A DNA stretch of 64,000 nucleotides from Bacillota bacterium. GTDB taxonomy: Bacteria; Bacillota; Clostridia; Christensenellales; SZUA-584. The position numbers and the translations under genes were made by a program. The stretch is from the NCBI GenBank assembly GCA_023436115.1, contig JAEZKQ010000026.1, positions 310,001 through 374,000 on the forward strand, given 5' to 3'. Below the pieces are notes generated by a model, which was not told the origin of the DNA, did no database searches, and was given only the letters and a program-made list of their open reading frames with translations. Of this stretch, positions 53,640 to 61,114 are shown one piece after another. Within the stretch, counting starts at the first letter, position 1. Each line of letters begins with the position of its first letter.

Positions 53640-54500
53640 ATGAAAATCGGAATAGATAGTTACTGCTATCACAGAATGTTTGGCGAAGTCTATGACTTTC
53701 AGGAGAAACCCGAAAAGCTCAAAACCGTTGATGACTTTTTGGAGCTTGCTAAGAGACTCGATGTTGACGGTGTCTCGTTGGAAACGTGCTTTCTGCCGAG
53801 TCTGGACGACGGTTACATAAAGGAATTGGGCGCAAAAATTAAGGAATACGGCTTCGACACTGTGTTTGCCTGGGGACATCCCAACGGCTTGGAGCGCGGC
53901 TTGAACCCCGAAGCTTTCGCAGAAATGAAGAGCCTCATCCCTAAAACCCGCTTGCTCGGCACAGATGTGATGCGTATTACAGGCAGCGCTTTTGACTGGC
54001 GCCATGAGAACCACAGAGACCATATCGCGCGTTTGGTTCCTATGTACAAGGAAGCCACCAAGATTGCCGAGGATAACGGTGTCAGACTGGCTGCCGAAAA
54101 CCATATCGACTATACGGCGGACGAAATGCTGGAAATGATCCAGGCTGTGAACTCCCCCAACTTCGGTATCAACTTTGATACAGGCAACTTCCTGCGCCTG
54201 CTGGACGATCCGGTGGCTGGCATGGAAAAACTGGCTCCTTACGTATTCTCCACACACATCAAAGACTTAAAGATGCATCCGACAGCGAAGCCGACAGACT
54301 GGTATTTCTTCTGTGGCGTCCCAGTGGGCTTTGGTCTTGTGGACAATATGAAACTGGCCGAGCTGCTGTCTAAAGCGGGCTACAAGGGCTTCCTGGCCGT
54401 TGAGATCGATGCGCCGGCTCCTGAATGGCTGGGTATGGAAGACGAAGCGATTGCCATCAGCGTGAAAAACTTGAAGAAGATTGGCGCTAAATTCGCGTAA
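53640..54500 (+). CDS. Xylose-isomerase-like TIM-barrel protein (sugar epimerase/isomerase)
   Basis: This is a 286-aa barrel of the sugar phosphate isomerase/epimerase family. Probable metal ligands are Glu153 (LAAENHID), Asp180 (NFDTGN), His206 (STHIKDLK) and Glu255 (AVEIDAP). The AENH and FDTGN blocks resemble inosose dehydratase/isomerase relatives more than the ketose 3-epimerases in this window. It has a strong AAGGAGG site and is followed after 21 bp by a Gfo/Idh dehydrogenase gene, a common pairing in inositol and keto-glycoside metabolism. Reaction not assigned. Confidence 0.83.
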   Translation: MKIGIDSYCYHRMFGEVYDFQEKPEKLKTVDDFLELAKRLDVDGVSLETCFLPSLDDGYIKELGAKIKEYGFDTVFAWGHPNGLERGLNPEAFAEMKSLIPKTRLLGTDVMRITGSAFDWRHENHRDHIARLVPMYKEATKIAEDNGVRLAAENHIDYTADEMLEMIQAVNSPNFGINFDTGNFLRLLDDPVAGMEKLAPYVFSTHIKDLKMHPTAKPTDWYFFCGVPVGFGLVDNMKLAELLSKAGYKGFLAVEIDAPAPEWLGMEDEAIAISVKNLKKIGAKFA

Positions 54501-54521
54501 AATCTTTTGGAGGTAACCATT

Positions 54522-55691
54522 ATGAAAAAGAAACTGAACGTCGCCATGATCGGGGGCGGATTTATGGGCAAAGCCCACAGCAACGCTTGGCTGAGAGTCA
54601 GCGAATTCTTTGATGTTCCCTACCAGCCTGTGCTCAAGGTCATCGTAGGCAACAAGACAAAGCTCGAAGACTTTGCCGAACGCTGGGGCTATGATGAAGT
54701 CTCCTACGACTGGAGGTCTGTCATGGAACGCGACGATATCGACATCGTGGACATCGGCACACCCACTTTCGAGCATAAAGATATGGTTATCGCAGCAGCC
54801 AAGGCGGGCAAGCACATCGTTTGCGAGAAGCCCTTCTCCCTCACCTATGCAGATGCCAAGGAAATGCTGGAGGCTGCGGAGAAAGCCGGTATCGTGCATT
54901 ACTTAAACCACAATTACCGCCGTGTTCCCGCTGTGGCTTTTGTCAAGCAGCTCATCGAGGAAGGCCGTTTGGGCACGATATTCCACTACCGCGGCGCTTA
55001 TCTGCAGGACTGGATTACTGACCCCAACTTCCCGCTTTCATGGCAGCTTCGTAAGGAATGCGCGGGCGGCGGGCCGCTGTATGATTTGACATCTCACGCG
55101 ATGGATCTTGCGCGATATCTGATCGGTGAACCATCGGCAGTCACGGCTGTTAATAAGACGATCATCAAGGAAAGACCCCTCCCCGGCGTAGGCGCGACAG
55201 CGTTTTCATCCGGCAGCGGCGCCGATACCTCGACATTGGCTCCTGTCACGGTAGACGATGCGTCTTTCACCATCGCCGAGTTCGAATGCGGCGCTCTGGG
55301 CAGCATTGAAAGCTCTCGTTTCGCGACAGGCCGCAAGAACTTCAACGACTTTGAAATCTACGGCAGCAAGGGCTCTGTCAAATTCAACCTTGAGAAGATG
55401 AACGAGCTTGAGTTCCTGGATGCCACAGCGCCCGGCAGAGAGCAGGGCTTCCGCCGTATACTCGTCACCGAAGCGGATCATCCGTACCTGTCCGCATGGT
55501 GGCCCTCCGGTCATATCATCGGGTATGAGCATACGTTTGTGAATGCCTTCTATGACTTCCTGAATGCGATGGACGGCAAGCAGACGGTCAAGCCGGACTT
55601 TAATGACGGCGCACAGATCATCCGCATACTGGAAGCCATCCAGAAATCCAGCGATGAACAACGCCGCGTCAGTATATCCGAGATTCAGTAA
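54522..55691 (+). CDS. Gfo/Idh/MocA-family NAD(P)-dependent sugar dehydrogenase 1
   Basis: This is a 389-aa oxidoreductase. The Rossmann motif is IGGGFMGKAH (10-19), the catalytic EKP is at 102-104, and the Asp188/His192 pair lies in YDLTSHAMDLARYL. I chose ATG 54522 because GGAGG stands 7 nt upstream; a TTG at 54507 precedes that site. The family oxidises sugars or inositols at a ring hydroxyl, often C2 or C3. The AGGGPLYDLTSHAMDL context and length are like 3-oxidising glycoside dehydrogenases and inositol dehydrogenases. It is paired with the TIM-barrel gene upstream. Confidence 0.9.
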   Translation: MKKKLNVAMIGGGFMGKAHSNAWLRVSEFFDVPYQPVLKVIVGNKTKLEDFAERWGYDEVSYDWRSVMERDDIDIVDIGTPTFEHKDMVIAAAKAGKHIVCEKPFSLTYADAKEMLEAAEKAGIVHYLNHNYRRVPAVAFVKQLIEEGRLGTIFHYRGAYLQDWITDPNFPLSWQLRKECAGGGPLYDLTSHAMDLARYLIGEPSAVTAVNKTIIKERPLPGVGATAFSSGSGADTSTLAPVTVDDASFTIAEFECGALGSIESSRFATGRKNFNDFEIYGSKGSVKFNLEKMNELEFLDATAPGREQGFRRILVTEADHPYLSAWWPSGHIIGYEHTFVNAFYDFLNAMDGKQTVKPDFNDGAQIIRILEAIQKSSDEQRRVSISEIQ

Positions 55692-55698
55692 CACATTA

Positions 55699-55908
55699 CG
55701 GGGCGTATAGCATTTGTACGCCCCGTCAGTTAAAAAGAATACTAAAATTCGTGGGCAAGACGGGCTTTTGCCCATGAAGCCCACACATTGCGGTTTTGCG
55801 CAGTTTCAAGCATGTCAAGGAACAAGGCGCAGCGAACAAAACCGGAATACTGGCGGAAAACCGAAGGTTTTTCGACAAGCTAGGGGTGTATAGCAAATAT
55901 ACGCCCCT
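55699..55908. repeat. Pair of near-identical 25-nt hairpins flanking a non-coding segment
   Basis: Hairpin 1 (55699-55725, CGGGGCGTA / TACGCCCCG, loop TAGCATTTG) and hairpin 2 (55882-55908, AGGGGTGTA / TACGCCCCT with one G-T pair, loop TAGCAAATA) share stem and loop sequence in the same orientation. They are 183 bp apart. Between them lies no ORF, but there is another GTGGGC/GCCCAC stem (55751-55784). The 243-bp gap between two dehydrogenase genes is otherwise empty. It could be a small interspersed repeat element or paired protein/RNA-processing sites. Confidence 0.6.
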
Positions 55909-55934
55909 CACTTTATTCGAAAGGAGTAACAATC

Positions 55935-56969
55935 ATGATTAATATCGGCGTGATTGGCTGCGGCAAAATCGCACAAGTTCGTCACTTACCCGAATATGCC
56001 GCGAATGCAAATGCCAACATCTACGGATTATATGATATCAACAAAGAACGTACAGCACAGCTTGCCAAGCAGTATGATGCCAAGGCCTTTGACACCTATC
56101 AGGAATTGCTGGCCGACCCCGCTATAGACGCGGTGAGCGTCTGTACAGCAAATTCCGCACATTGCGAGGTCACTGTGGCCGCGCTGAAAGCCGGAAAGCA
56201 TGTGCTTTGCGAAAAGCCTATGGCCGTGACGCTTGAGGAATGCGAACTGATGGTCAAAACAGCTAAAGAAACTGGCAAATTCCTCATGATCGGTCACAAT
56301 CAGCGTTTGGCAAAGGCGCACGCCAAGGCTTATGAGCTGATTCAGAAGGGCGAAATCGGCCGTATCGTCACCTTCCGTACCGCTTTTGGTCACGGCGGCC
56401 CCGAGACATGGACGATCGACCCCGGCCAGAAGATATGGTTCTTCGACAAAAAACAGGCCGTTTTCGGTGCCATGGCAGACTTAGGCATTCATAAGACCGA
56501 CCTCATACAGTTCCTGACGGGACAGCGCGTCGTTGAGGTGTCTGCATTCGTGGGCACACTGGACAAAAAGGATGCTGCCGGAGAACCGATCTCAGTGGAC
56601 GATAACGCGATATGCACCTACCGTATGTCGGGCGGCGCTGTGGGCACAATGACCGCGAGCTGGACATATTACGGCGCAGAAGACAACTCCACCGTACTCT
56701 ACGGCACGGAAGGCATTATGCACATCTACGACGACCCCACCTACTCCATTGTCATCATCAAGAAAAACGGCGAAAGAATCTACTACAACATCGATCAGAT
56801 ACAGACCAACGACAACCAAACCAGCTCTGGCGTTATCGATCTTTGGATGGATTCTCTGACCGGCAATACGCCGCCTGAGATTTCCGGCGATGAAGCACTA
56901 AACGCCATGCGCGCCGTGTTCGCTTGCGTGGAAAGCGCACAAACAGGCCGCCGTATCACACTCGAATAA
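55935..56969 (+). CDS. Gfo/Idh/MocA-family NAD(P)-dependent dehydrogenase 2
   Basis: This is a 344-aa oxidoreductase with Rossmann motif VIGCGKIAQVRHL (6-18), EKP at 93-95 and the Asp182/His186 pair in MADLGIHKTDLIQFL. It differs from dehydrogenase 1 in length and in the substrate domain (FGHGGPETWTIDPGQKIWFFD), so it likely acts on another ring position or runs in the reductive direction. AAAGGAG precedes the ATG. It is last in the plus-strand series and is followed by a good terminator. Two different Gfo/Idh enzymes in one pathway are typical of oxidation-rearrangement-reduction schemes. Confidence 0.9.
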   Translation: MINIGVIGCGKIAQVRHLPEYAANANANIYGLYDINKERTAQLAKQYDAKAFDTYQELLADPAIDAVSVCTANSAHCEVTVAALKAGKHVLCEKPMAVTLEECELMVKTAKETGKFLMIGHNQRLAKAHAKAYELIQKGEIGRIVTFRTAFGHGGPETWTIDPGQKIWFFDKKQAVFGAMADLGIHKTDLIQFLTGQRVVEVSAFVGTLDKKDAAGEPISVDDNAICTYRMSGGAVGTMTASWTYYGAEDNSTVLYGTEGIMHIYDDPTYSIVIIKKNGERIYYNIDQIQTNDNQTSSGVIDLWMDSLTGNTPPEISGDEALNAMRAVFACVESAQTGRRITLE

Positions 56970-57001
56970 CATTTTATTTTATATTTTGTCGAAAAAATAG
57001 G

Positions 57002-57040
57002 GAGAAAAACGGACTTGCCACAGCAGGTCCGTTTTCTTTA
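57002..57040 (+). terminator. Terminator after dehydrogenase 2
   Basis: AAAACGGAC (57006-57014) pairs with GTCCGTTTT (57027-57035), followed by CTTTAT. Confidence 0.75.
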
Positions 57041-57106
57041 TCCAATTTCTTGTATAAGTATAGCATTTGACTTTTACTAATAGAAAAGTGTTTCTCGCGT
57101 ATCACG

Positions 57107-57472
57107 TTGATAGCATGTATTTACACTCTCACCCTTCCCGATAACGAAGTTCATTTTGAATCCAAAGGCTATGCTTCCGGTTTCCTGATGCTAAGCAGCG
57201 TACCTACGCTTTTTGCTGTTGCGGGCTTTATAGGAAACTTCTTTGTGAGGAAGAAACATATCTTTGCCGGAGTGATGATGACCGTCTCCGGAGAGTTTTT
57301 ATTTTTAACGGGTATGCCTTTCGCTTCACTTGGAATAAACGCGATAACGAGTGACACATTAAGATATATTCTCTACATACCGCCGCTACTCTTGATCACC
57401 GCAGGCATACTGTCATTGATTTACCAACAAGGAGTAACTCATCCTAGTGCCCCTAAGGCAAATCCCTCATAG
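57107..57472 (+). pseudogene. Probably 5'-truncated membrane-protein gene
   Basis: An open stretch of 121 codons starts with TTG, lacks a ribosome binding site and an early ATG (first Met at 57188), and encodes three hydrophobic segments (about residues 25-47, 53-75 and 88-105). The sequence is coherent membrane-protein-like, but no upstream frame continues it. I read it as the C-terminal part of a deleted gene. Its end overlaps the end of the convergent MerR regulator gene by 6 bp. A small genuine membrane protein with an unusual start cannot be excluded. Confidence 0.4.
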
Positions 57473-58450
57473 CCGTTCCCGGATAGGCATAAGCAAATCA
57501 AGCTGTAAATCCTCCGGTTCGGTATTATCCAGAAGGACATGATTCACATAATTCAGATGTTCTTCAAGCAGTCCGCACATATGCTCCTGATCCTGCATAT
57601 CACCTGCGAACTCATATTTTTTGCTTTTATTGACCCAATCAAGCAACCATTCCCACTCGTTGAAATTGCCCATCGGGATCATATGGGCCGCATACAGTCC
57701 CCCGGCAAAATGCTTTTTTGTAAGGTAAGGCGGAACTTCTATTTCATCCGGGATCGTCACCCACATTTCATAGCCGTGGCTGCCGGTTTCATCCACAGGG
57801 TTGGGATGATTAAAGCCATAATGCCGTAAATCAGGCTTGATTTTGCACAGGTTTGTATCCCGTACAAACTTGCTCATCAATAAACCTGCTTGATACTCAG
57901 GTTCATCTCCAATGTAATGAGCGGCGGCAACGGTAGCGGGCGGTAAATAAACAATCCTGACATCAGTCAGCTTAGATAAATGGGTCTCGGCATCTTTTAG
58001 TTTGTCCATCGCTCTATCCTCCTTAAAATTGATACTGATAAGAGATAAGGATTCCAAGGCATCTATGACAAAATCATCTTGTGTGATCAAGCGATGGATT
58101 TGTATATCCGCTGCTTTTTGCAATTCATTCACAAAGCGGCTCAGAATGCTTCTGATCGTCGATAATGCGGCTATTTCACCGTCCAGCTCGCTTAAATTCT
58201 GTTGGAAAACTTCTATAGCCGTCACAGCATCAGGTTTTATAAGTATCGCTTTGATTTGCTTGAGAGAGATGCGCAGTTTTCGCAATATTAAAATCTGCCG
58301 CAATGTGACAAGAGCAGCTTCGTTATACACGCGATAAGCATAGCCTTCCCGACGAAAGCTATCTATCAGCCCGAGCTGCTCATAATAGCGCAGCATTCTT
58401 GTTGATATGCCAAAGCTCTTTGAAACCTGGCTGATTGTCATCATTTCCAT
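57467..58450 (-). CDS. MerR-family regulator with GyrI-like effector domain
   Basis: This is a 327-aa activator-type regulator. The N-terminal MerR winged helix (TISQVSKSFGISTRMLRYYEQLGLI, residues 5-29 in two halves) is followed by a dimerisation coiled coil (about 75-130). A C-terminal effector-binding domain (about 170-327) of the GyrI/AraC-effector type, as in BmrR or TipA-like proteins, is marked by the YEMWVTIPDEIEVPPYLTKK region. Such proteins sense hydrophobic or cationic compounds. The gene has a MerR-type 19-bp-spacer promoter of its own, so it likely autoregulates. No intact target gene adjoins it. AAGG precedes the ATG. Confidence 0.88.
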   Translation of the reverse strand: MEMMTISQVSKSFGISTRMLRYYEQLGLIDSFRREGYAYRVYNEAALVTLRQILILRKLRISLKQIKAILIKPDAVTAIEVFQQNLSELDGEIAALSTIRSILSRFVNELQKAADIQIHRLITQDDFVIDALESLSLISINFKEDRAMDKLKDAETHLSKLTDVRIVYLPPATVAAAHYIGDEPEYQAGLLMSKFVRDTNLCKIKPDLRHYGFNHPNPVDETGSHGYEMWVTIPDEIEVPPYLTKKHFAGGLYAAHMIPMGNFNEWEWLLDWVNKSKKYEFAGDMQDQEHMCGLLEEHLNYVNHVLLDNTEPEDLQLDLLMPIRERL

Positions 58451-58476
58451 ATGTCCTTACCTCTTTTCTCAATGGG

Positions 58477-58507
58477 AGTATAAACGACGACACGATGTCA
58501 AAGTCAA
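58477..58507 (-). promoter_or_regulatory. MerR-type promoter with 19-bp spacer
   Basis: On the minus strand, TTGACT (58502-58507) and TATACT (58477-58482) are separated by 19 bp, with the dyad GACATCGTGTC inside the spacer. This over-long spacer with a central dyad is the hallmark of MerR-activated promoters. It drives the MerR gene itself, about 20 nt upstream of its ATG. Confidence 0.8.
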
Positions 58508-58730
58508 TAAAGAATTTGATTCTTATTATGAGTACAACGATAAAACAAAATGATTTTCATGAAAAGTATACATTATACACATAATGGTCGCGCCTATATT
58601 AAAATATCACATTTCGTGGTTTCATTAGTATATCTGGTCACATGCTGCACGTCAGGAAATTGATCCAATATATAATACATCATTTACATATAAATGAATA
58701 GGCTTCCATAAGCAATAAATGCCTAAAGAC

Positions 58731-58762
58731 GCCAAAAAAGGCCCGACGGACCGGGCCTTTAA
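58731..58762 (-). terminator. Terminator of the eda operon
   Basis: On the minus strand, AAAGGCCCG pairs with CGGGCCTTT around a 6-nt loop and is followed by TTTTTTGG. It lies about 65 bp past the eda stop. Between them, 58768-58790 is another perfect 9-bp stem (AGTAAAAAA / TTTTTTACT). Confidence 0.8.
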
Positions 58763-58824
58763 CTGGCAGTAAAAAAGGAGGTTTTTTACTAATATAATGA
58801 GAAGGTAAAAAGTTATGAGCTTTG

Positions 58825-59481
58825 TTATTTCTTGGCCATTTCTTCTCTGGCCTTTTTGACCTCGGCGATCATCTTTCTGCCGATTTCCACGATGGACGCA
58901 TAATCGCCCTTCTTGGCTCCGGCAGTTAAGTCGCTGCCCGCACCTACGGCCACAGCGCCCGCCTTGATCCATTCCCCCACGTTCTCCACGTTCACGCCGC
59001 CTGTGGGCATCATGCGCGCCTGAGGCAGCGGTCCCTTGAACGACTTGATGATCTTGGGCCCAAACAGGTTTCCGGGGAATATCTTGATGATATCGGCACC
59101 CGCTTCCATGCACTCCACCGCTTCTTTCACGGTCATTGCGCCCGGCATGCAAGCCACCTGGTGCTTGAGGCAAAGCTTTACGGTCTCCACGTTGAGGCAC
59201 GGAGACACCACATACTGTGCGCCCGCGAGTATCGCTGTCTGAGCGGTCTCAGGCGTCAGCACCGTTCCCGCACCGATCAGCACTTCTTCGGGTTTATACT
59301 TCTTCGCCAGCGTTTTGATGATGTCGGCTGCGCCCGGCACAGTGAATGTCACTTCGATGCCGACGATGCCCGCTTCGATGCAAGCGTCCACGATCTTCAT
59401 GGCCTGTTCTTCAGACTCTCCGCGAACCACGGCCACAACGCCGCATTCCTCTAAACGCCGCAGGACTTCAATTTTATTCAT
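58825..59481 (-). CDS. eda: KDPG/KHG aldolase
   Basis: This 218-aa class I aldolase cleaves 2-keto-3-deoxy-6-phosphogluconate (or 4-hydroxy-2-oxoglutarate) to pyruvate and an aldehyde. Catalytic Glu43 lies in GIEVTFTVPG and the Schiff-base Lys133 in IIKIFPGNLFGP. The PTGGVN segment binds phosphate. Length and motifs are normal. It is the last gene of a minus-strand operon with a hydroxyacid dehydrogenase, a cupin isomerase and others, which suggests the operon converts a sugar acid to pyruvate. No dehydratase or KDG kinase is seen inside the window. Confidence 0.93.
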   Translation of the reverse strand: MNKIEVLRRLEECGVVAVVRGESEEQAMKIVDACIEAGIVGIEVTFTVPGAADIIKTLAKKYKPEEVLIGAGTVLTPETAQTAILAGAQYVVSPCLNVETVKLCLKHQVACMPGAMTVKEAVECMEAGADIIKIFPGNLFGPKIIKSFKGPLPQARMMPTGGVNVENVGEWIKAGAVAVGAGSDLTAGAKKGDYASIVEIGRKMIAEVKKAREEMAKK

Positions 59482-59503
59482 TGCTTTTTATCGCCTTTCT
59501 GTA

Positions 59504-60457
59504 TTACTTGATTTCGTACGGGCTGGTCTGTCCGGACAGCACCTGTATGCAATTGTCCACAGCCATCATGCCCATACGCGATATCGCCTGTGTGGTATGG
59601 CCGCCTGCATGCGGTGTGAACACCACGCCCGGCAGGTTCTTAAGCGGCGAATCCGTGAGCGGCTCCTGTTCGAAAGCATCCAAGCCAAGGCCCCGAAGTT
59701 GACCGCTTTTCACAGCCTCAGCGGCTGCTTCTTCGTCGATCAGGCCGCCGCGTGCCGTGTTGATGATGATACTGCCGCGCTTCATTTCCTGAATGCGCTT
59801 TGCGTCCACCATATGGCGCGTGGAATCAGTCAGCGGCACATGCAGCGATACAACGTCGGCCGCTTTAAACAGTTCGTCGATGTCCATGCAGACGATGTCA
59901 TTCTTTTTACCGAATTCAGCGTCAAAATACGGATCGAAAGCGATCACGTTCATCTCAAAGGCTTTCGCGCGCAGTGCCAGCCGTTTGCCGATAGCACCAA
60001 GGCCCACGATACCCAGCGTCTTTCCGGCCAGCTCCATGCCATTAGACCGCGGCCACTGTCCCGCTTCCACTGCCTTATGAAGAGCCGGGATGTTGCGCGC
60101 CGCACAAAGCATAAGACCGAACGCCATCTCGCACACCGCCGTGGCATTGGCTGCCGGTGTATTGGTCACGATGATGCCGCGCTCTTTACATGCGGGAATG
60201 TCCACCCTGTCTACACCCGCACCGTAGCGCGATATCACTTTGACACTGGCGGGCATCTGCTTCACCACGTCTGCCGTGATATAGTCCAGTCCCGCGATAT
60301 AACCGTCAACACCCTCGAGCCTTTTTAGCAGCTCGTCGCCCTTAAGCGGCGTGCCCAGATCGTTATACACGATCGTGTCCGCGAACGCTTCCAGTTTTGC
60401 TTTTGCTTCCGCGTTTTCAGGCGATAAGAAGGATGTCGGCGTTACCAACAGTTTCAT
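59504..60457 (-). CDS. D-2-hydroxyacid dehydrogenase (phosphoglycerate dehydrogenase-like)
   Basis: This is a 317-aa NAD-dependent D-isomer hydroxyacid dehydrogenase. The Rossmann motif is GLGAIG (152-157). Catalytic Arg236 lies in NTARGGLID, Glu265 in AFEQEP and His283 in TPHAGGHTTQ. It lacks the C-terminal ACT domain of SerA. Length fits glyoxylate/hydroxypyruvate or 2-keto-sugar-acid reductases. Placed between a cupin isomerase gene and eda, it may oxidise or reduce a sugar acid at C2. AAAGGAG precedes the ATG. Confidence 0.9.
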   Translation of the reverse strand: MKLLVTPTSFLSPENAEAKAKLEAFADTIVYNDLGTPLKGDELLKRLEGVDGYIAGLDYITADVVKQMPASVKVISRYGAGVDRVDIPACKERGIIVTNTPAANATAVCEMAFGLMLCAARNIPALHKAVEAGQWPRSNGMELAGKTLGIVGLGAIGKRLALRAKAFEMNVIAFDPYFDAEFGKKNDIVCMDIDELFKAADVVSLHVPLTDSTRHMVDAKRIQEMKRGSIIINTARGGLIDEEAAAEAVKSGQLRGLGLDAFEQEPLTDSPLKNLPGVVFTPHAGGHTTQAISRMGMMAVDNCIQVLSGQTSPYEIK

Positions 60458-60472
60458 AATCCTTATGCTCCT

Positions 60473-61078
60473 TTATTTCCATTTCGGATTGTCGATGATA
60501 GCCGGTTTTCCGTCCATTTCGACAAGCAGCTTACGGTATCCCTTTGTCTCGATGGTGCCGTAATCATGGCCCGCATCCGCGCGGAATACGAAGAATGTGC
60601 GAAGCGGTTCGTTCTGGCCAACGCAGATGCTGCGGTGCGCATAGCGCTTGGGCACATATACGGCTTTGCCCGCTTCCAGTTCCAGCGCCAGCCAGTCTCC
60701 CTCGGGGTTTTCCATCAGCATATAGCCGTGGCCGCCGATGCAATAGTAAACTTCACCCGTTTCCAGTATGGTGTGGAAATGGCCTTTTGTCATGTAATAC
60801 TCGTTGCCCACCTTGCCCGGATACACAATGCTGCATCCGAAAGCCAGGTCGCCTTCATGCTCCGGCACAGGCATGCTGTGGAACTCATAGACAAGCGGGT
60901 CTTTACCGTCCGCGCACGCAGCTTCAAACGCCGCGTCGTCCGCAAACATACCCTTCATCTGAGAGAGATAACGCTTGCCGGTATCCATCATTTTGGAAAG
61001 TCCGGTATTTAAATCAAAATCAATCGTAAAACCGCGATCAAAATCGAGTTTGCTGCTTGATGCATTAAAATCTGCCAT
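60473..61078 (-). CDS. Cupin-type phosphoglucose isomerase homologue
   Basis: This is a 201-aa cupin. I chose ATG 61078 because AAAGGAG stands 8 nt upstream. The metal ligands His100, His102, Glu109 (GHFHTILETGE) and His147 (RYAHRSI) keep the same spacing as in archaeal (Pyrococcus-type) cupin phosphoglucose isomerase. The TKGHFH and EVYYCIGGHGYMLME segments are also shared. This enzyme type is rare in bacteria. In a sugar-acid operon it may isomerise glucose-6-P/fructose-6-P or a different sugar (phosphate). The surrounding genes overlap closely in spacing (about 15-36 bp), so one mRNA is likely. Confidence 0.85.
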   Translation of the reverse strand: MADFNASSSKLDFDRGFTIDFDLNTGLSKMMDTGKRYLSQMKGMFADDAAFEAACADGKDPLVYEFHSMPVPEHEGDLAFGCSIVYPGKVGNEYYMTKGHFHTILETGEVYYCIGGHGYMLMENPEGDWLALELEAGKAVYVPKRYAHRSICVGQNEPLRTFFVFRADAGHDYGTIETKGYRKLLVEMDGKPAIIDNPKWK

Positions 61079-61114
61079 TGTTGTGGCTCCTTTCAAAGTC
61101 GCTTTGGCCCCGCG

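Noticed and set aside
53634..54257. Minus-strand open frame of 207 codons
   Set aside because: It is an antisense shadow of the TIM-barrel gene at 53640-54500, which has a strong AAGGAGG site and conserved metal ligands.
55692..55934. Possible riboswitch or transposable element between the dehydrogenase genes
   Set aside because: No riboswitch consensus was recognised, and no terminal inverted repeats with target duplication are evident; kept only as an unexplained hairpin pair.
59315..60328. Plus-strand open frame of 337 codons
   Set aside because: It is antisense to the hydroxyacid dehydrogenase and eda genes, crosses their boundary and has the composition of a reverse-strand shadow.
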